A stretch of 64,000 bases of DNA from JARLGU01 sp036504535 (lineage in GTDB: Bacteria; Armatimonadota; Armatimonadia; Armatimonadales; Capsulimonadaceae). The translations under genes and the position numbers were made by a program. The notes beneath the pieces are model-generated. The model had not been told where the DNA came from, searched no databases, and saw only the letters and a list, made by a program, of their open reading frames with translations. Position 1 is the stretch's first letter. Each line of letters starts with the position of its first letter. This document shows positions 35,623-44,887 of this stretch, one piece after another. The stretch is from positions 186,001 to 250,000 of the forward strand of contig DASXUY010000037.1 in the NCBI GenBank assembly GCA_036504535.1. The letters are read 5' to 3'.

Positions 35623-36045
35623 TGGCGGGTCGATGACCTTGGGGTTTGATCGTTACTCGGAGTGTTGGTGCGCACTCTTGAGACCCGAACTAGCACTCGC
35701 TTGCGAACGCGCGGGCGTCCGAACCGGCATCAAGGATCTGGACGGCGACTCCGAACTAACGGTAATAAATAGTGTTAAGTCCATTTGACTACTTAGAAAC
35801 AGGTCTGGTCCGAGTGCCCCAAGGGTACTTTCATGCACTTCGGACCGTAGGTTTCAACCTACGGAGCCTAGGGCAGTATCGCATTCGTAAGCTGTTTTTT
35901 ATTGTATAGGGCTAACGCGGAACGCGCTAGCAGCCAAACTTCCGGTATGGGAAACCCCCGGGAATGCCGGACGAATTCCTATGGGTCGTAGACCCAATCC
36001 CAAATAACTAGCCACGTACTTTAGTGCGTGGTGGCTTCTTCCTAG
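35623..36045 (+). ncRNA. Candidate structured RNA or IS200/IS605-type remnant
   Basis: Gene-free stretch with hairpins in series. GGTCCGAGTG pairs with CACTTCGGACC (35807-35846). A perfect 9-bp stem CCGTAGGTT-tc-AACCTACGG is at 35845-35864. Others are GCTAACGCG/CGCGCTAGC (35911-35931), CCGGTAT/ATGCCGG (35942-35970), TGGGTC-gta-GACCCA (35982-35996) and a bulged AGCCAC.../...GTGGTGGCT stem (36010-36036). The end stem with a TTTA loop and bulge resembles the imperfect palindromes at IS200/IS605 ends and their associated guide-like RNAs. There is no transposase or tnpB here, so a short non-autonomous element is possible. It could equally be an independent RNA. Strand and limits are uncertain. Confidence 0.35.
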
Positions 36046-36122
36046 GCGCGCCTTTAGTCGCCAGCTATCAGGGAAATAAAATTTTTCAATCTTTTAAATT
36101 ACAAACATAAGATCCCAATAGG

Positions 36123-36151
36123 TTGACATTTGGACATTTTAATAGTATAAT
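36123..36151 (+). promoter_or_regulatory. Perfect consensus sigma70 promoter
   Basis: TTGACA, 17-nt spacer, TATAAT, with no mismatch to consensus. It points right, toward a small ORF and then against the minus-strand histidine kinase gene, so it does not serve any annotated large gene. Confidence 0.8.
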
Positions 36152-36182
36152 ATTATTAAGTGAAGGATTGGGGGGCGACAAA

Positions 36183-36284
36183 GTGGCGAATGCGCATAAT
36201 GTGCGTCTCAGTTTCGGCTGTTTATGCGCGTTATGCGTTAAAATCGACGACGCCGAGCTTAACGCATACCCACCTCTATTTTAG
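36183..36284 (+). CDS. Candidate 33-residue small protein with CLCALC motif
   Basis: A GTG at 36183, 8 nt after a GGGGGG purine tract, opens 33 codons to TAG 36284 (MANAHNVRLSFG, then CLCALCVKIDDAELNAYPPL, then F). It lies just downstream of the perfect promoter at 36123-36151. The C-x-C-x2-C arrangement could bind metal. A second overlapping frame (ATG 36190, 37 codons) is also open, so neither is certain. A 10-bp inverted repeat (TATGCGTTAA / TTAACGCATA) sits within the ORF, which also fits a small RNA with a terminator-like stem. Confidence 0.3.
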   Translation: MANAHNVRLSFGCLCALCVKIDDAELNAYPPLF

Positions 36285-36318
36285 ATTATGCTTCTGCCAA
36301 TGAACGTGGGGAACGCTG

Positions 36319-38604
36319 CTACTTCGCGACCTGAATCACCTGTTCGACCAGGTAGTCGATCGCCATGGTGGCGTCCATGCTGGTGCTGCCAAGGTGGAAG
36401 TGGATCGCATCGGCGGCGACCTCTTCGGTCACGATAACAATAGGGATGCGGGCGATGTCTTCCTCTGCCTTGAGCGTGCGCATCATCTCGAACAGCAGCG
36501 AGTCCGATGTGCGGTCGATGTCGATCAAGATGGCGTCGACCTGCTCGGTGATCAGGTAAGTTATCGCCTGCGCCGGTGTGGGCGCCGTGAAGCAGTGGAC
36601 ATTGTCGTTTCGCAACGAACGCGCCAGATCCAGTACCTGCGGATCGTCCGGCGATGCTTCGCTCGCGATCAGGAGAATCGAGGGCGACCGCTCTTCGGCG
36701 ACATGTTTTTTGAGAGCCGTGCTGAGCGCTGGGGCATCGATTGGCTTGTGCATGAACGAGAACGCGCTAAGAGCGAGTTGGCCGTGTAGCGGGTCGCCTG
36801 CGAGCGAGTAAGCCACAATGGAGACATTGCGGGTCATTGGGTTCGAGTGGAGACTGCGGATGATCTGATAGCTGCCCATGTCTGGGAGCATCATGTCCAG
36901 CAGCACGACATTCGGTCGATTGAGCTTGGCTTTCGGCAGAGCCTCATCTGTGGTGTCGACTGGAACAACTGCGTATCCGCGCCGATGCAACGTGTGCTGT
37001 AGCTGGTCGCGGACAAATGCGTCGTCGTCGACCACCATGATGACGCCGATGCCGCGGTCAGTGGTCGCCTGCGATGCGGCGCGGTTCTCCATGGCGAGCG
37101 CCGCTTCAACACCTTCGCTGTAGAGCGGCAGTGTGAAGTAGAACTTGCTGCCGGAGCCGACTTCGCTCTCGACCCAGATCGTGCCGCCGAGCAGCTCGAC
37201 CATGGTCTTGACAATCACAAGGCCGAGGCCGGTGCCGCCAGCTTCGCGGGTCAGAGAGTTGTCGGCACGGAAGAACTTCTGGAATAGCTTCTTCTGGTCT
37301 TCGGTCGAGATGCCAATACCGGAGTCGATCACGCATGTGGTGATACCGGCGTCGCCTGTGACGTCAACCAAAATCTTGACAAACCCGCCCATGGGGGTGT
37401 ACTTGATCGCATTGCTAAGGAGGTTGGACACAATCTGAGTGATCTTGTCCGCGTCGCCGCGCACCGTCGGCCAACGCTCCGGCAAGCTGGCATCCAGCAT
37501 GATGTCTTTGTCGTCGGCCGCCGCCTTCATGAGGCGAAGCACGTCGGCGATGATCTTGCTGTAGTCGATCGGGTCCTGCTTCACTTCGAGGCGACCCGAT
37601 TCGATGCGCGAAATGTCCAGAATATCGTTGATCAGGTTGCCGAGGCGCGTCGCTGATCCTTGCAGGATTCCAAGAAACTCGGTCTGGATTTCGTTTAACT
37701 CGCCGGTCGCGCCGCTAAGAAGCAGATCTGTGTAGCCCTTGATGCTCGTGAGCGGAGTGCGAAGCTCGTGCGAGACGACAGAGATGAACTCGCTCTTCAT
37801 CTTGTCGAGTTCCTTCTCACGCGTCATGTCGTGAAGCGCGAGGATTTGACCTGCGATTTCGCGGTTGTCGTCGCGAACCGGCGCTGTGTAGAGCTGATAG
37901 AACGAGTGCTCTTTGGCAAGCTCAATGGAGTCTTCGACGACCCCCGCCGCGCGGTCCGTGTTGGGTGTGAGCGCTCGGAGCATCTTCTCGGGGTGCGTAA
38001 ATCGCTCCCCGACCTGCTCTTTGAGGTCGTCGACACTATGAAGGAGGAGAGAGTCGCGGCGAAGGCCCATCATTTCGCAGAAGCGGCGGTTGACGAGCAC
38101 GATGTAACCGGCGGCATCGATGAGCGCCAGACCGTCGTCAGTGGCGTCGAGGACAGCCTCCATCCGGCGGTTGACAACGGTCAGTGCGATGGTCTCTTCG
38201 CGAAGTGCCGACTCACGCGCCGCCATAACATCGCGCATCGAGTTGAACGCGGTCGCGAGCCCCGCAAGCTCTTCGTCGGCCTCCATGGGAAGGCTGTCGA
38301 AATGCCCTTGGGCAATACGCTCGGCGGCGGTGCGAGCCTGACGAAGCCTCGCATGCGCCAACCACAGGTGGCGGCGAGCTATGCCCACCGACACCGCGAC
38401 CATGCCGCCGCCAATGGCGGCAAAAGCCAGGGCGATCACTGGGCCGCGGGACTCCCAGACGACAACAGACGCCACCACAAGCATGACCGCTAGTGGCGAG
38501 ACAAGGCTCCATAATAGCTTTTTAGCGAACTGGCGCTCCAACGAGGTCCTTACCCGGGCTATCCCGGACCATTTCGTATTACCGGAAGTCAGCGCCGATG
38601 CCAT
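36319..38604 (-). CDS. Hybrid sensor histidine kinase with two receiver domains
   Basis: 761 residues. Order: two TM segments (about 30-50 and 56-75) with almost no periplasmic loop, HAMP (about 80-130), PAS (about 145-260), HisKA with phospho-accepting His279 in SVVSHELRTPL, and HATPase_c (N box LLSNAIKYT, G boxes DSGIGIS and GGTGLGL). Receiver 1 (about 519-635) has VVDDD and phospho-acceptor Asp570 in LLDMMLPD. Receiver 2 (about 641-760) lacks the usual N-terminal acidic pair (LLIASEASP) but keeps an Asp in ILIDID. The first receiver has DNA-independent output; no response regulator gene is adjacent. The short outside loop suggests it senses membrane or cytoplasmic signals. Confidence 0.93.
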   Translation of the reverse strand: MASALTSGNTKWSGIARVRTSLERQFAKKLLWSLVSPLAVMLVVASVVVWESRGPVIALAFAAIGGGMVAVSVGIARRHLWLAHARLRQARTAAERIAQGHFDSLPMEADEELAGLATAFNSMRDVMAARESALREETIALTVVNRRMEAVLDATDDGLALIDAAGYIVLVNRRFCEMMGLRRDSLLLHSVDDLKEQVGERFTHPEKMLRALTPNTDRAAGVVEDSIELAKEHSFYQLYTAPVRDDNREIAGQILALHDMTREKELDKMKSEFISVVSHELRTPLTSIKGYTDLLLSGATGELNEIQTEFLGILQGSATRLGNLINDILDISRIESGRLEVKQDPIDYSKIIADVLRLMKAAADDKDIMLDASLPERWPTVRGDADKITQIVSNLLSNAIKYTPMGGFVKILVDVTGDAGITTCVIDSGIGISTEDQKKLFQKFFRADNSLTREAGGTGLGLVIVKTMVELLGGTIWVESEVGSGSKFYFTLPLYSEGVEAALAMENRAASQATTDRGIGVIMVVDDDAFVRDQLQHTLHRRGYAVVPVDTTDEALPKAKLNRPNVVLLDMMLPDMGSYQIIRSLHSNPMTRNVSIVAYSLAGDPLHGQLALSAFSFMHKPIDAPALSTALKKHVAEERSPSILLIASEASPDDPQVLDLARSLRNDNVHCFTAPTPAQAITYLITEQVDAILIDIDRTSDSLLFEMMRTLKAEEDIARIPIVIVTEEVAADAIHFHLGSTSMDATMAIDYLVEQVIQVAK

Positions 38605-38813
38605 CGTCGGCGGCGCACAAAGGAGGCAAACGGTACGATAGAAGGTTTACCATATACGCCACTATTTTCGGTGATTTCCGGGCACTCCTGCATAGTCCAA
38701 TCACGCACAATTAAAGTGTGAGCCTAAAATCGTCGTCATATATAGGCTTTAATGGCCCAAAACGGGTAACCTTTTGAAACTCAACGACCCCTTCTTAACG
38801 TACCAAATAACAT

Positions 38814-39242
38814 ATGGATACCAAGAACCCCGCCAAAATCAAGTCCATCGTAATCAGGACAGTCATCGCCGTTTTCGTCGTCGGTATCATCGGCGTCGCC
38901 ATGTATCACCCAGATCAAGGATGGCAGGACCACTACTATTACGACCTTTGCAGAGGAAGCTGCGCGGCGCTGAAGCCCGAAGCTGATCTCCTTAAGCGGC
39001 TCGGAAAGCCGAGCGAAACCGTCATGGGGCCGCACCTATTCGACCCGCCGCCTGCCGGATTTTACTATGCCACAGGAACACCTCGCGGCAAGAACCTGGT
39101 GACTCCCTTCCAGTCGTATATCCGTCCCGGCGAGAAGACCTATATCTACCGAAGCCCGTCCGGTCGCTCGTCACTCTACATCTATATTTCTAAAGATGGT
39201 ATCGTGGGTAACGAAATCCGCGTGGTTCAGGATTCGACGTAG
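38814..39242 (+). CDS. Small membrane-anchored protein of unknown function
   Basis: 142 residues: a TM segment at residues 11-30 (SIVIRTVIAVFVVGIIGVAM), then an outside domain with two close Cys (LCRGSC) and a Tyr-rich beta region (FYYATGTPRG, SLYIYISKDGIVGNEI). It resembles short lipoprotein/SmpA-like folds only in having a GKPSETV-type strand-turn. Not recognised. It starts 120 bp before the glycosyltransferase stretch, but separate transcription is likely. Confidence 0.6.
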   Translation: MDTKNPAKIKSIVIRTVIAVFVVGIIGVAMYHPDQGWQDHYYYDLCRGSCAALKPEADLLKRLGKPSETVMGPHLFDPPPAGFYYATGTPRGKNLVTPFQSYIRPGEKTYIYRSPSGRSSLYIYISKDGIVGNEIRVVQDST

Positions 39243-39362
39243 CCGTTCACGCGGGCCGTCAGGAGGAATTCAGGCGGGCAATCACAAACTATTCTTCTCA
39301 GAACAAGTTCGCCGCGATTTCGTCCGATTCCTTGCTACGATTGCCGGCTCCCGTCCCCGCCC

Positions 39363-40103
<741 letters not shown>

Positions 40104-40150
40104 CGCCGCCATATCTACGATATCCTCCTGCGTATTGCGATCCTCGCAGC

Positions 40151-40180
40151 TTGACTTTTCCTGTCCCAAATGTGGATAAT
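40151..40180 (+). promoter_or_regulatory. Promoter of the 40.2-40.6 kb candidate RNA
   Basis: TTGACT, 18-nt spacer, GATAAT on the plus strand. TGTGGATAA within it matches a DnaA box in the reverse orientation, but it stands alone. Confidence 0.6.
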
Positions 40181-40186
40181 GTTATA

Positions 40187-40608
40187 CGAGTAGGAATTAC
40201 AAGTGCAAAATCCGATTCCAATAATCGGGTCTGCGCTTGTTTTCGCCCTTTACGGCATTCCGTACAGCGGCATGAAAATTCCATGCGACAATTCTGACGA
40301 TGATTGAAACAATACACAGCTTAATACATGCCGCCTGTTGGCGTTTGGAACATGGCTCAAGCCGATTCCAAGCCTTCCGGCGCGCGGGGCTGGACGCTCT
40401 CGGGATCGCTCCCGGGCGGCGTCACGCGCTGTTCCACTACCAACACCATGAGTGTTGTCAGAGCCAAACGAGTTGCCTTGGGCAGCTCCACGTTCAAAGT
40501 CGGTTGCAAGCCTGCTTGAGCGTGAGAGTGGCGAGAGTGTGGACAAACCCCGCGTTGACGATTGTTCCAGTGTAATAACCTGGAGCGTGTGTCAAGCGGG
40601 GTTTTTTG
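40187..40608 (+). ncRNA. Candidate ~0.42-kb RNA with its own promoter and terminator
   Basis: A promoter at 40151-40180 and a strong terminator at 40545-40608 bound about 420 nt with no convincing ORF. The 5' part folds readily: AAGTGC-aaaat-CCGATT-ccaat-AATCGG-gtct-GCGCTT is a nested stem (40201-40238) with one G-U pair. GCATG and CATGC flank AAAATTC near 40270-40285. It does not carry the conserved signatures of RNase P RNA, tmRNA or SRP RNA that I can recognise. It may be a long leader with a terminator upstream of the HNH gene instead. Confidence 0.35.
40545..40608 (+). terminator. Strong rho-independent terminator of the candidate RNA
   Basis: AACCCCGC (40546-40553) plus TTGAC pair with GTCAA plus GCGGGGTT (40596-40603), with an inner CCAG/CTGG stem, followed by TTTTTT. 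Confidence 0.85.
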
Positions 40609-40769
40609 TTTCGATCCGGACAGTGCAGGCGATCCATGAGCGCGACGCCTGAAAGATACTAGATGCATGTCCAGGCTCGGCCTGGCTGGGAGAGCACTTA
40701 TTCATAACTTGTAACGGCCCGGGGGAATGCGAAAGCGCCACCTGGGATTGAGGGAAAGGTCCTTTTGCA

Positions 40770-41327
40770 ATGAACCAGGAAGTCCTCGTACTGAACAGTG
40801 ATTTTGAGCCACTGAACGTCTGCAACCTCAGGCGCGCGGTGGTGCTCGTCTACATGGGCAAGGCCGATGTGCTCCACGCGGATGAAGCGGCTATCCCGCT
40901 GCAACTCGCGGAGGGGAACTTCGCGCCGCCATCGGTTGTGAAGCTGCGCTACCATGTCCGGCGTCCCCTGCCAGAGCTTCGGCTGTCGCGCCGCTCCATC
41001 TTCGCACGCGACAACTACACGTGCCAGTACTGTGGCCATCAGTCGCGCGATCTCACAATTGACCACATCCTGCCAAAGCGCCACGGCGGCGGCATGAAGT
41101 GGGACAACCTGGTCGCGTGCTGCAGACGCTGCAATACGCGCAAGGGCGATAAGCTGCTCTCGCAGAGCGGAATGCGCCTCGCGCGTCCACCCCGCCGTCC
41201 GCGATACGTGCCCTATATCGCGCTCACGAAGTACGTCGCCGGTACCAAGAACGATGTCTGGCGCACCTACCTGCCGACATTCAACGACGTCGGCGGCCAC
41301 CACGTCAACGACTCGCTAGCCGTCTAG
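40770..41327 (+). CDS. HNH endonuclease
   Basis: 185 residues. The HNH core is YTCQYCGHQSRDLTIDHILP followed by KRHGGGMKWDNLVACC and RRCNTRKGD, with four zinc Cys (CQYC; CCRRC), the catalytic His in IDHILP and the later Asn. The N-terminal part, MNQEVLVLNSDFEPLNVCNL, matches a widespread chromosomal HNH family that is not linked to phages. It would nick or cut DNA in the cytoplasm, possibly in repair. It is a single gene with a strong terminator after it. Confidence 0.92.
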   Translation: MNQEVLVLNSDFEPLNVCNLRRAVVLVYMGKADVLHADEAAIPLQLAEGNFAPPSVVKLRYHVRRPLPELRLSRRSIFARDNYTCQYCGHQSRDLTIDHILPKRHGGGMKWDNLVACCRRCNTRKGDKLLSQSGMRLARPPRRPRYVPYIALTKYVAGTKNDVWRTYLPTFNDVGGHHVNDSLAV

Positions 41328-41339
41328 CGGCAACGCACG

Positions 41340-41392
41340 CAACGCCCCTCGCGCCCCGCACCCCTCAATGCGGCGGCGCGAGGGGCGTTGTT
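41340..41392 (+). terminator. Large terminator hairpin after the HNH gene
   Basis: A 16-bp stem, CAACGCCCCTCGCGCC with GGCGCGAGGGGCGTTG, just after the HNH stop. A TTGCTTGTG run follows. Confidence 0.75.
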
Positions 41393-41595
41393 GCTTGTGA
41401 ATCGTGTGTGTCGGCAGTTTGGCAACAAGGCTGAAATTTGCACGCACCCGATATAATGCGCACATACAGTCATAATGCGACGGCGGTTTAGACTGCACCT
41501 TATGTCTGATGCAAGCATTACCGCCGCTCGTCCTCGCGCACGACAGCTGGACCGTGCTGCTGAGTCGGATCGATGGCGTGTAGAACCAATAACAA

Positions 41596-42840
41596 ATGTC
41601 CAGTAACTCCAATAGACCACTTGGACTTGATGATGACGTGCAAGAGACAGCCGATCTCACAGCATCGTCGCCTCAACACGTCCCACGGCCGCGCCTGCTT
41701 GCCATCGACGGGCTTCGGGCTCTCGCTGTCGTTATGGTGTTTAGCTGCCATTCGTGGGCCGCATCGCATAGCCCCCATTTGGAAATAACTATCGCAGGGC
41801 ACCGCATCTGGTTGGGTAGCATGTTTGGCACGTTTCCGGCAGCAGTAGACCTCTTCATGGTTTTGAGCGGCTTTTGTCTCTTTTGGCCACTGTGCGTACA
41901 ACGTGGGAGCGTAGAGAAGTGGTCGTGGCGGGAGTATGCGAGGCGGCGCATCCATCGAATCGTCCCGCCTTATTACGTGGCGATTGTCGTTATTTCGCTA
42001 CTATACAACGCCCTTATATTCCGTCGTTTCTTGATGCACGAGCCTGTGGTATGGGCGCCGCTACCTTCACTGTGGCAGTATGCAACGCACTTCCTTTTTA
42101 TCCACACGCTGTTCAAGGACACTTGGAGCGGGATTCAGGGGGCGTTTTGGTCACTGGGTCTCGAAGCGCAATTCTATGTGGCATTCCCGTTTGTTGTCTT
42201 CGCGTACCGTAAGTTCGGCATTCTGGTCGCTGGTGGGATGATAGCCATCTCGATTGTGTACCGAATTATCGTCGGCCTTGTTACCCTGAACTCGCCGGGG
42301 ACTGACCAGTTTTTGCCGTCCATCTTCTTTCTTGGGCGGTGGATGGAATTTGCTGCAGGGATGATAAGCGCTTGGGTCGTAGCAAAGCAGGTCCTCGCGG
42401 GGAGCCGATATTCGGCTGCCTACGGGCTGGTAGGTATCGTCGGCGCTCTTGTGCTTTACGTGCTAGCGGCCTACCCTGTGCCTGGACTGTGGAGGATAGT
42501 CCCATCACGCGAGCTTCTCCTCGCGGCAAGCTTTGGACTACTGACGACGGCTCTTTGTGCGTCGCAAACGAAAATCCGGCTGTTATTCGAGAATCGTCCT
42601 GTCGTGTGGCTTGGCACAATATCATATAGCGTGTACCTTATACACCAGGAAGCAGTTTATAGAATCAGTGACCACGTTCGGTTCTCCATGCACATTTCGA
42701 ATGTCGATCGCATGGGGCTCCTACTAACACTTGGTTTTGCCGTGGTCGTGTGCCTCTCCTTTGCTTTTTACACGTGTTTTGAAAAGCCATTTCTAAACAA
42801 ACGTACAGAGCCTGTGGCACGTGAAGCGGATATCTTATGA
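41596..42840 (+). CDS. Acyltransferase 3 family membrane protein
   Basis: 414 residues with about ten TM helices. LAIDGLRALAVVMVFSCHSW at TM1 holds the family's conserved Arg and His, DLFMVLSGFCLFW is the next conserved block, and ARRRIHRIVPPYYVAI follows. These proteins (OafA/NodX type) O-acylate exported sugars, lipids or antibiotics using acyl-CoA or other donors. No biosynthetic cluster flanks it, so the substrate is unknown. A short disordered N-terminus (NRPLGLDDDVQETADLTASS) precedes TM1. Confidence 0.92.
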   Translation: MSSNSNRPLGLDDDVQETADLTASSPQHVPRPRLLAIDGLRALAVVMVFSCHSWAASHSPHLEITIAGHRIWLGSMFGTFPAAVDLFMVLSGFCLFWPLCVQRGSVEKWSWREYARRRIHRIVPPYYVAIVVISLLYNALIFRRFLMHEPVVWAPLPSLWQYATHFLFIHTLFKDTWSGIQGAFWSLGLEAQFYVAFPFVVFAYRKFGILVAGGMIAISIVYRIIVGLVTLNSPGTDQFLPSIFFLGRWMEFAAGMISAWVVAKQVLAGSRYSAAYGLVGIVGALVLYVLAAYPVPGLWRIVPSRELLLAASFGLLTTALCASQTKIRLLFENRPVVWLGTISYSVYLIHQEAVYRISDHVRFSMHISNVDRMGLLLTLGFAVVVCLSFAFYTCFEKPFLNKRTEPVAREADIL

Positions 42841-43087
42841 TAAGCTCAAGGGCGCACCCAAAACAGGTCGTTCGGTGCGATAACATGAGGGGCGATGTTT
42901 CGTTGGGCGGGAGTTGTACAAGTCGACTTCATATCAGTTGGTCGGCCGTGGGCGGTGGGTTTGGACACGGTAGCTGTCTCTGCTGTCCCGCAACTTTGAA
43001 CAGTGACTGTGCTTTATGAACCGCCATACACAGTCGCATTCATTGCCAAATCCGTCTACATTAAGTGTACAAATAGTTGCGTCGCAG

Positions 43088-44881
43088 CTAGTCCTCTTGC
43101 TGAACTTCAAGCTTAATAGTGCCCGCTTCACCACTCACGAGAGGCAGTGCGAAGGGGATCGCCTCAACTCCCGGAACATGGTTGTAAATCCTGGGGCCCG
43201 GAGCCGGGAGATTCGCGCCACCGCGAATCTTAACCGTCGCTCCCGGCTTCGCGATATCCGTGCCATTTTCAGTCTCCGTCATCGTGTCGCTGGCGGGAGA
43301 GACGACGGGAAAGATCAGCTCTGCGCAGCCCTCCCCAGTCACCAGCGCTGTCATCGAGAACTGCGACGGACTATAGCGGTATGTGAGTGTGTACGTCGCG
43401 GGTTCCGGGCAAGGTTCGCCGTGCTCGTCGCGCAGAATGCCTGTCGCAGATATCGTCGTTTCGCTGCCGTCGGCCCCGTGTGTCAACGCTGCATTCCCAT
43501 TGTAGATGTTGGAGTACTTGACCCCTTTCCAGATGACCTGTACTCGCGGCGTGAGGGGAAGCATGTCATCGTCAAGCCTCGGAGCGGCCATGTTCACCGG
43601 TTCTACGGGGTTGTAGTTGTTCATACTCGCCACGGCAAGAGGGCCTGTGGACGCGTGCCAGAGCATGGTTAACGCGCCGCCGCTTGGGTGGTGTTGCAGA
43701 GTGCCAAGGTATGGGAAATCGTATGCTGTGACCGATGAACGCCAGTCGCCTACCGCAACTTGAGCAGTCGCGATGTCGTGCCACATTCGAGCGCCATCTG
43801 GTTGGCGTTGGCTCGCTACTAAGGCGGGGTCGCCGTCGACTGACGCTGCGGCATGGAGGGCGCTGGCTAGACCACGAGCGGAGACGATGGTGTGGTGGAT
43901 ACAAGGCTTAAGGCCGTGACGCGCGGCGTGGGGACCGCCGTAAAGCAGTCCGTCGTGTGTGCATGCTGCGAGTTGGCTGAGGTTACGCTCGGCGGCGTCT
44001 GCAAACTCTGGCGCGCTTTCGGCAAGTAGCATCAGTCCAGAGGCGACACCGTCGGACGTCCGGCTGCCCCAGTACACCCATTTGCACTGACGAGTCGACC
44101 AGCCTGCGTCCCAGCCGCCATCCGGCAACAGGAACGCGAGGTGCGTGCGGAATGAGCGGGTAACGAGTGTCGCAATCTCGGTGTCCCCCGTCAAATGGGC
44201 ATACAGCGCGAGGTTGGGCAGAGTCTCGGCGGCGTTGTAGCACAGGTCGATTGCCCGCAGCCTGCGGCCCGACCAATCGTTCTGACCCCGATCGCCTTCG
44301 CCCCAGATAAAGCCCTCTGGTGTGAGGTAGTCAGCCGCAAGGTTTGCCAGTTCGTGCGCACGCTCCTTGTAGCGCTGATCACCAAGAACCCGCCACGCCG
44401 ATGCAAGCGAGGCAGCTGTCGAAAGCGGATAGTTGATGTTACCAGTGTCGCGGGTCATGAACTCCATCAAGAAATCAGCACCGCGTCGAAGTCGTTCACG
44501 CCACTTCGCGGCGTCCGCAGGTTCCAGCTTGTCGCCATGGAGCCGCAGCGCTTCGCCGAGGGCGATCAAGCTGAAGCAGGTGATCCCGCGCCAGGGCCAC
44601 CCGGTCACCTCGTTGCGCCACGACCCGTCGGGTAGGGTGGCATGCTCCTCCGACCAGTCAAACAGCGCGAGCGCACTTTCACGATACTCTTCGCGGCCAG
44701 TTGCAGCAAAGGCCGCGAGAAGAGTATAAACCGCATCGCCACATCGCCCGTGCACGATCTGGCATGCGGGGCAAAAGAGACCGCCAACCGCACAGGCGGG
44801 TGACGCCAACTGGTGGGCGACCAAGCCATCGCACCAGTCGATGAGCAGCGGGCTAAATCGGGTAGTTATGGTGTTCGTCAT
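43088..44881 (-). CDS. Cytoplasmic (alpha/alpha)6-type carbohydrate-active enzyme, family unclear
   Basis: 597 residues with no signal peptide. Residues 10-330 have the regular helical repeats of a six- or seven-hairpin toroid, with aromatic/acidic loop residues (RNEVTGWPWRGITCF, GEGDRGQNDWSGRRLRAIDL, WDAGWSTRQCKWVYWGSRTS). The C-terminal 200 residues are beta-rich. The architecture fits glycosyl hydrolases or lyases with an alpha/alpha toroid, such as unsaturated glucuronyl hydrolases or heparinase-like enzymes, but I cannot place the family. It is the last gene of the third LacI operon, 6 bp after the esterase, so a role in processing imported oligosaccharides is plausible. Confidence 0.7.
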   Translation of the reverse strand: MTNTITTRFSPLLIDWCDGLVAHQLASPACAVGGLFCPACQIVHGRCGDAVYTLLAAFAATGREEYRESALALFDWSEEHATLPDGSWRNEVTGWPWRGITCFSLIALGEALRLHGDKLEPADAAKWRERLRRGADFLMEFMTRDTGNINYPLSTAASLASAWRVLGDQRYKERAHELANLAADYLTPEGFIWGEGDRGQNDWSGRRLRAIDLCYNAAETLPNLALYAHLTGDTEIATLVTRSFRTHLAFLLPDGGWDAGWSTRQCKWVYWGSRTSDGVASGLMLLAESAPEFADAAERNLSQLAACTHDGLLYGGPHAARHGLKPCIHHTIVSARGLASALHAAASVDGDPALVASQRQPDGARMWHDIATAQVAVGDWRSSVTAYDFPYLGTLQHHPSGGALTMLWHASTGPLAVASMNNYNPVEPVNMAAPRLDDDMLPLTPRVQVIWKGVKYSNIYNGNAALTHGADGSETTISATGILRDEHGEPCPEPATYTLTYRYSPSQFSMTALVTGEGCAELIFPVVSPASDTMTETENGTDIAKPGATVKIRGGANLPAPGPRIYNHVPGVEAIPFALPLVSGEAGTIKLEVQQED

Positions 44882-44887
44882 AGGTTT

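Noticed and set aside
35582..35788. 68-codon plus-strand frame
   Set aside because: Overlaps the hairpin-rich region and has no ribosome-binding site or recognisable features.
36228..36270. 10-bp inverted repeat as terminator of the histidine kinase
   Set aside because: It lies downstream of the kinase stop, but there is no T-run on the minus strand, so I left it as part of the small-ORF/sRNA entry.
40171..40179. Perfect DnaA box TGTGGATAA
   Set aside because: A single copy within a promoter is expected by chance; no cluster of boxes.
40250..40668. Several short frames on both strands before the HNH gene
   Set aside because: They overlap one another, lack ribosome-binding sites and sit across the terminator; a non-coding RNA or leader fits better.
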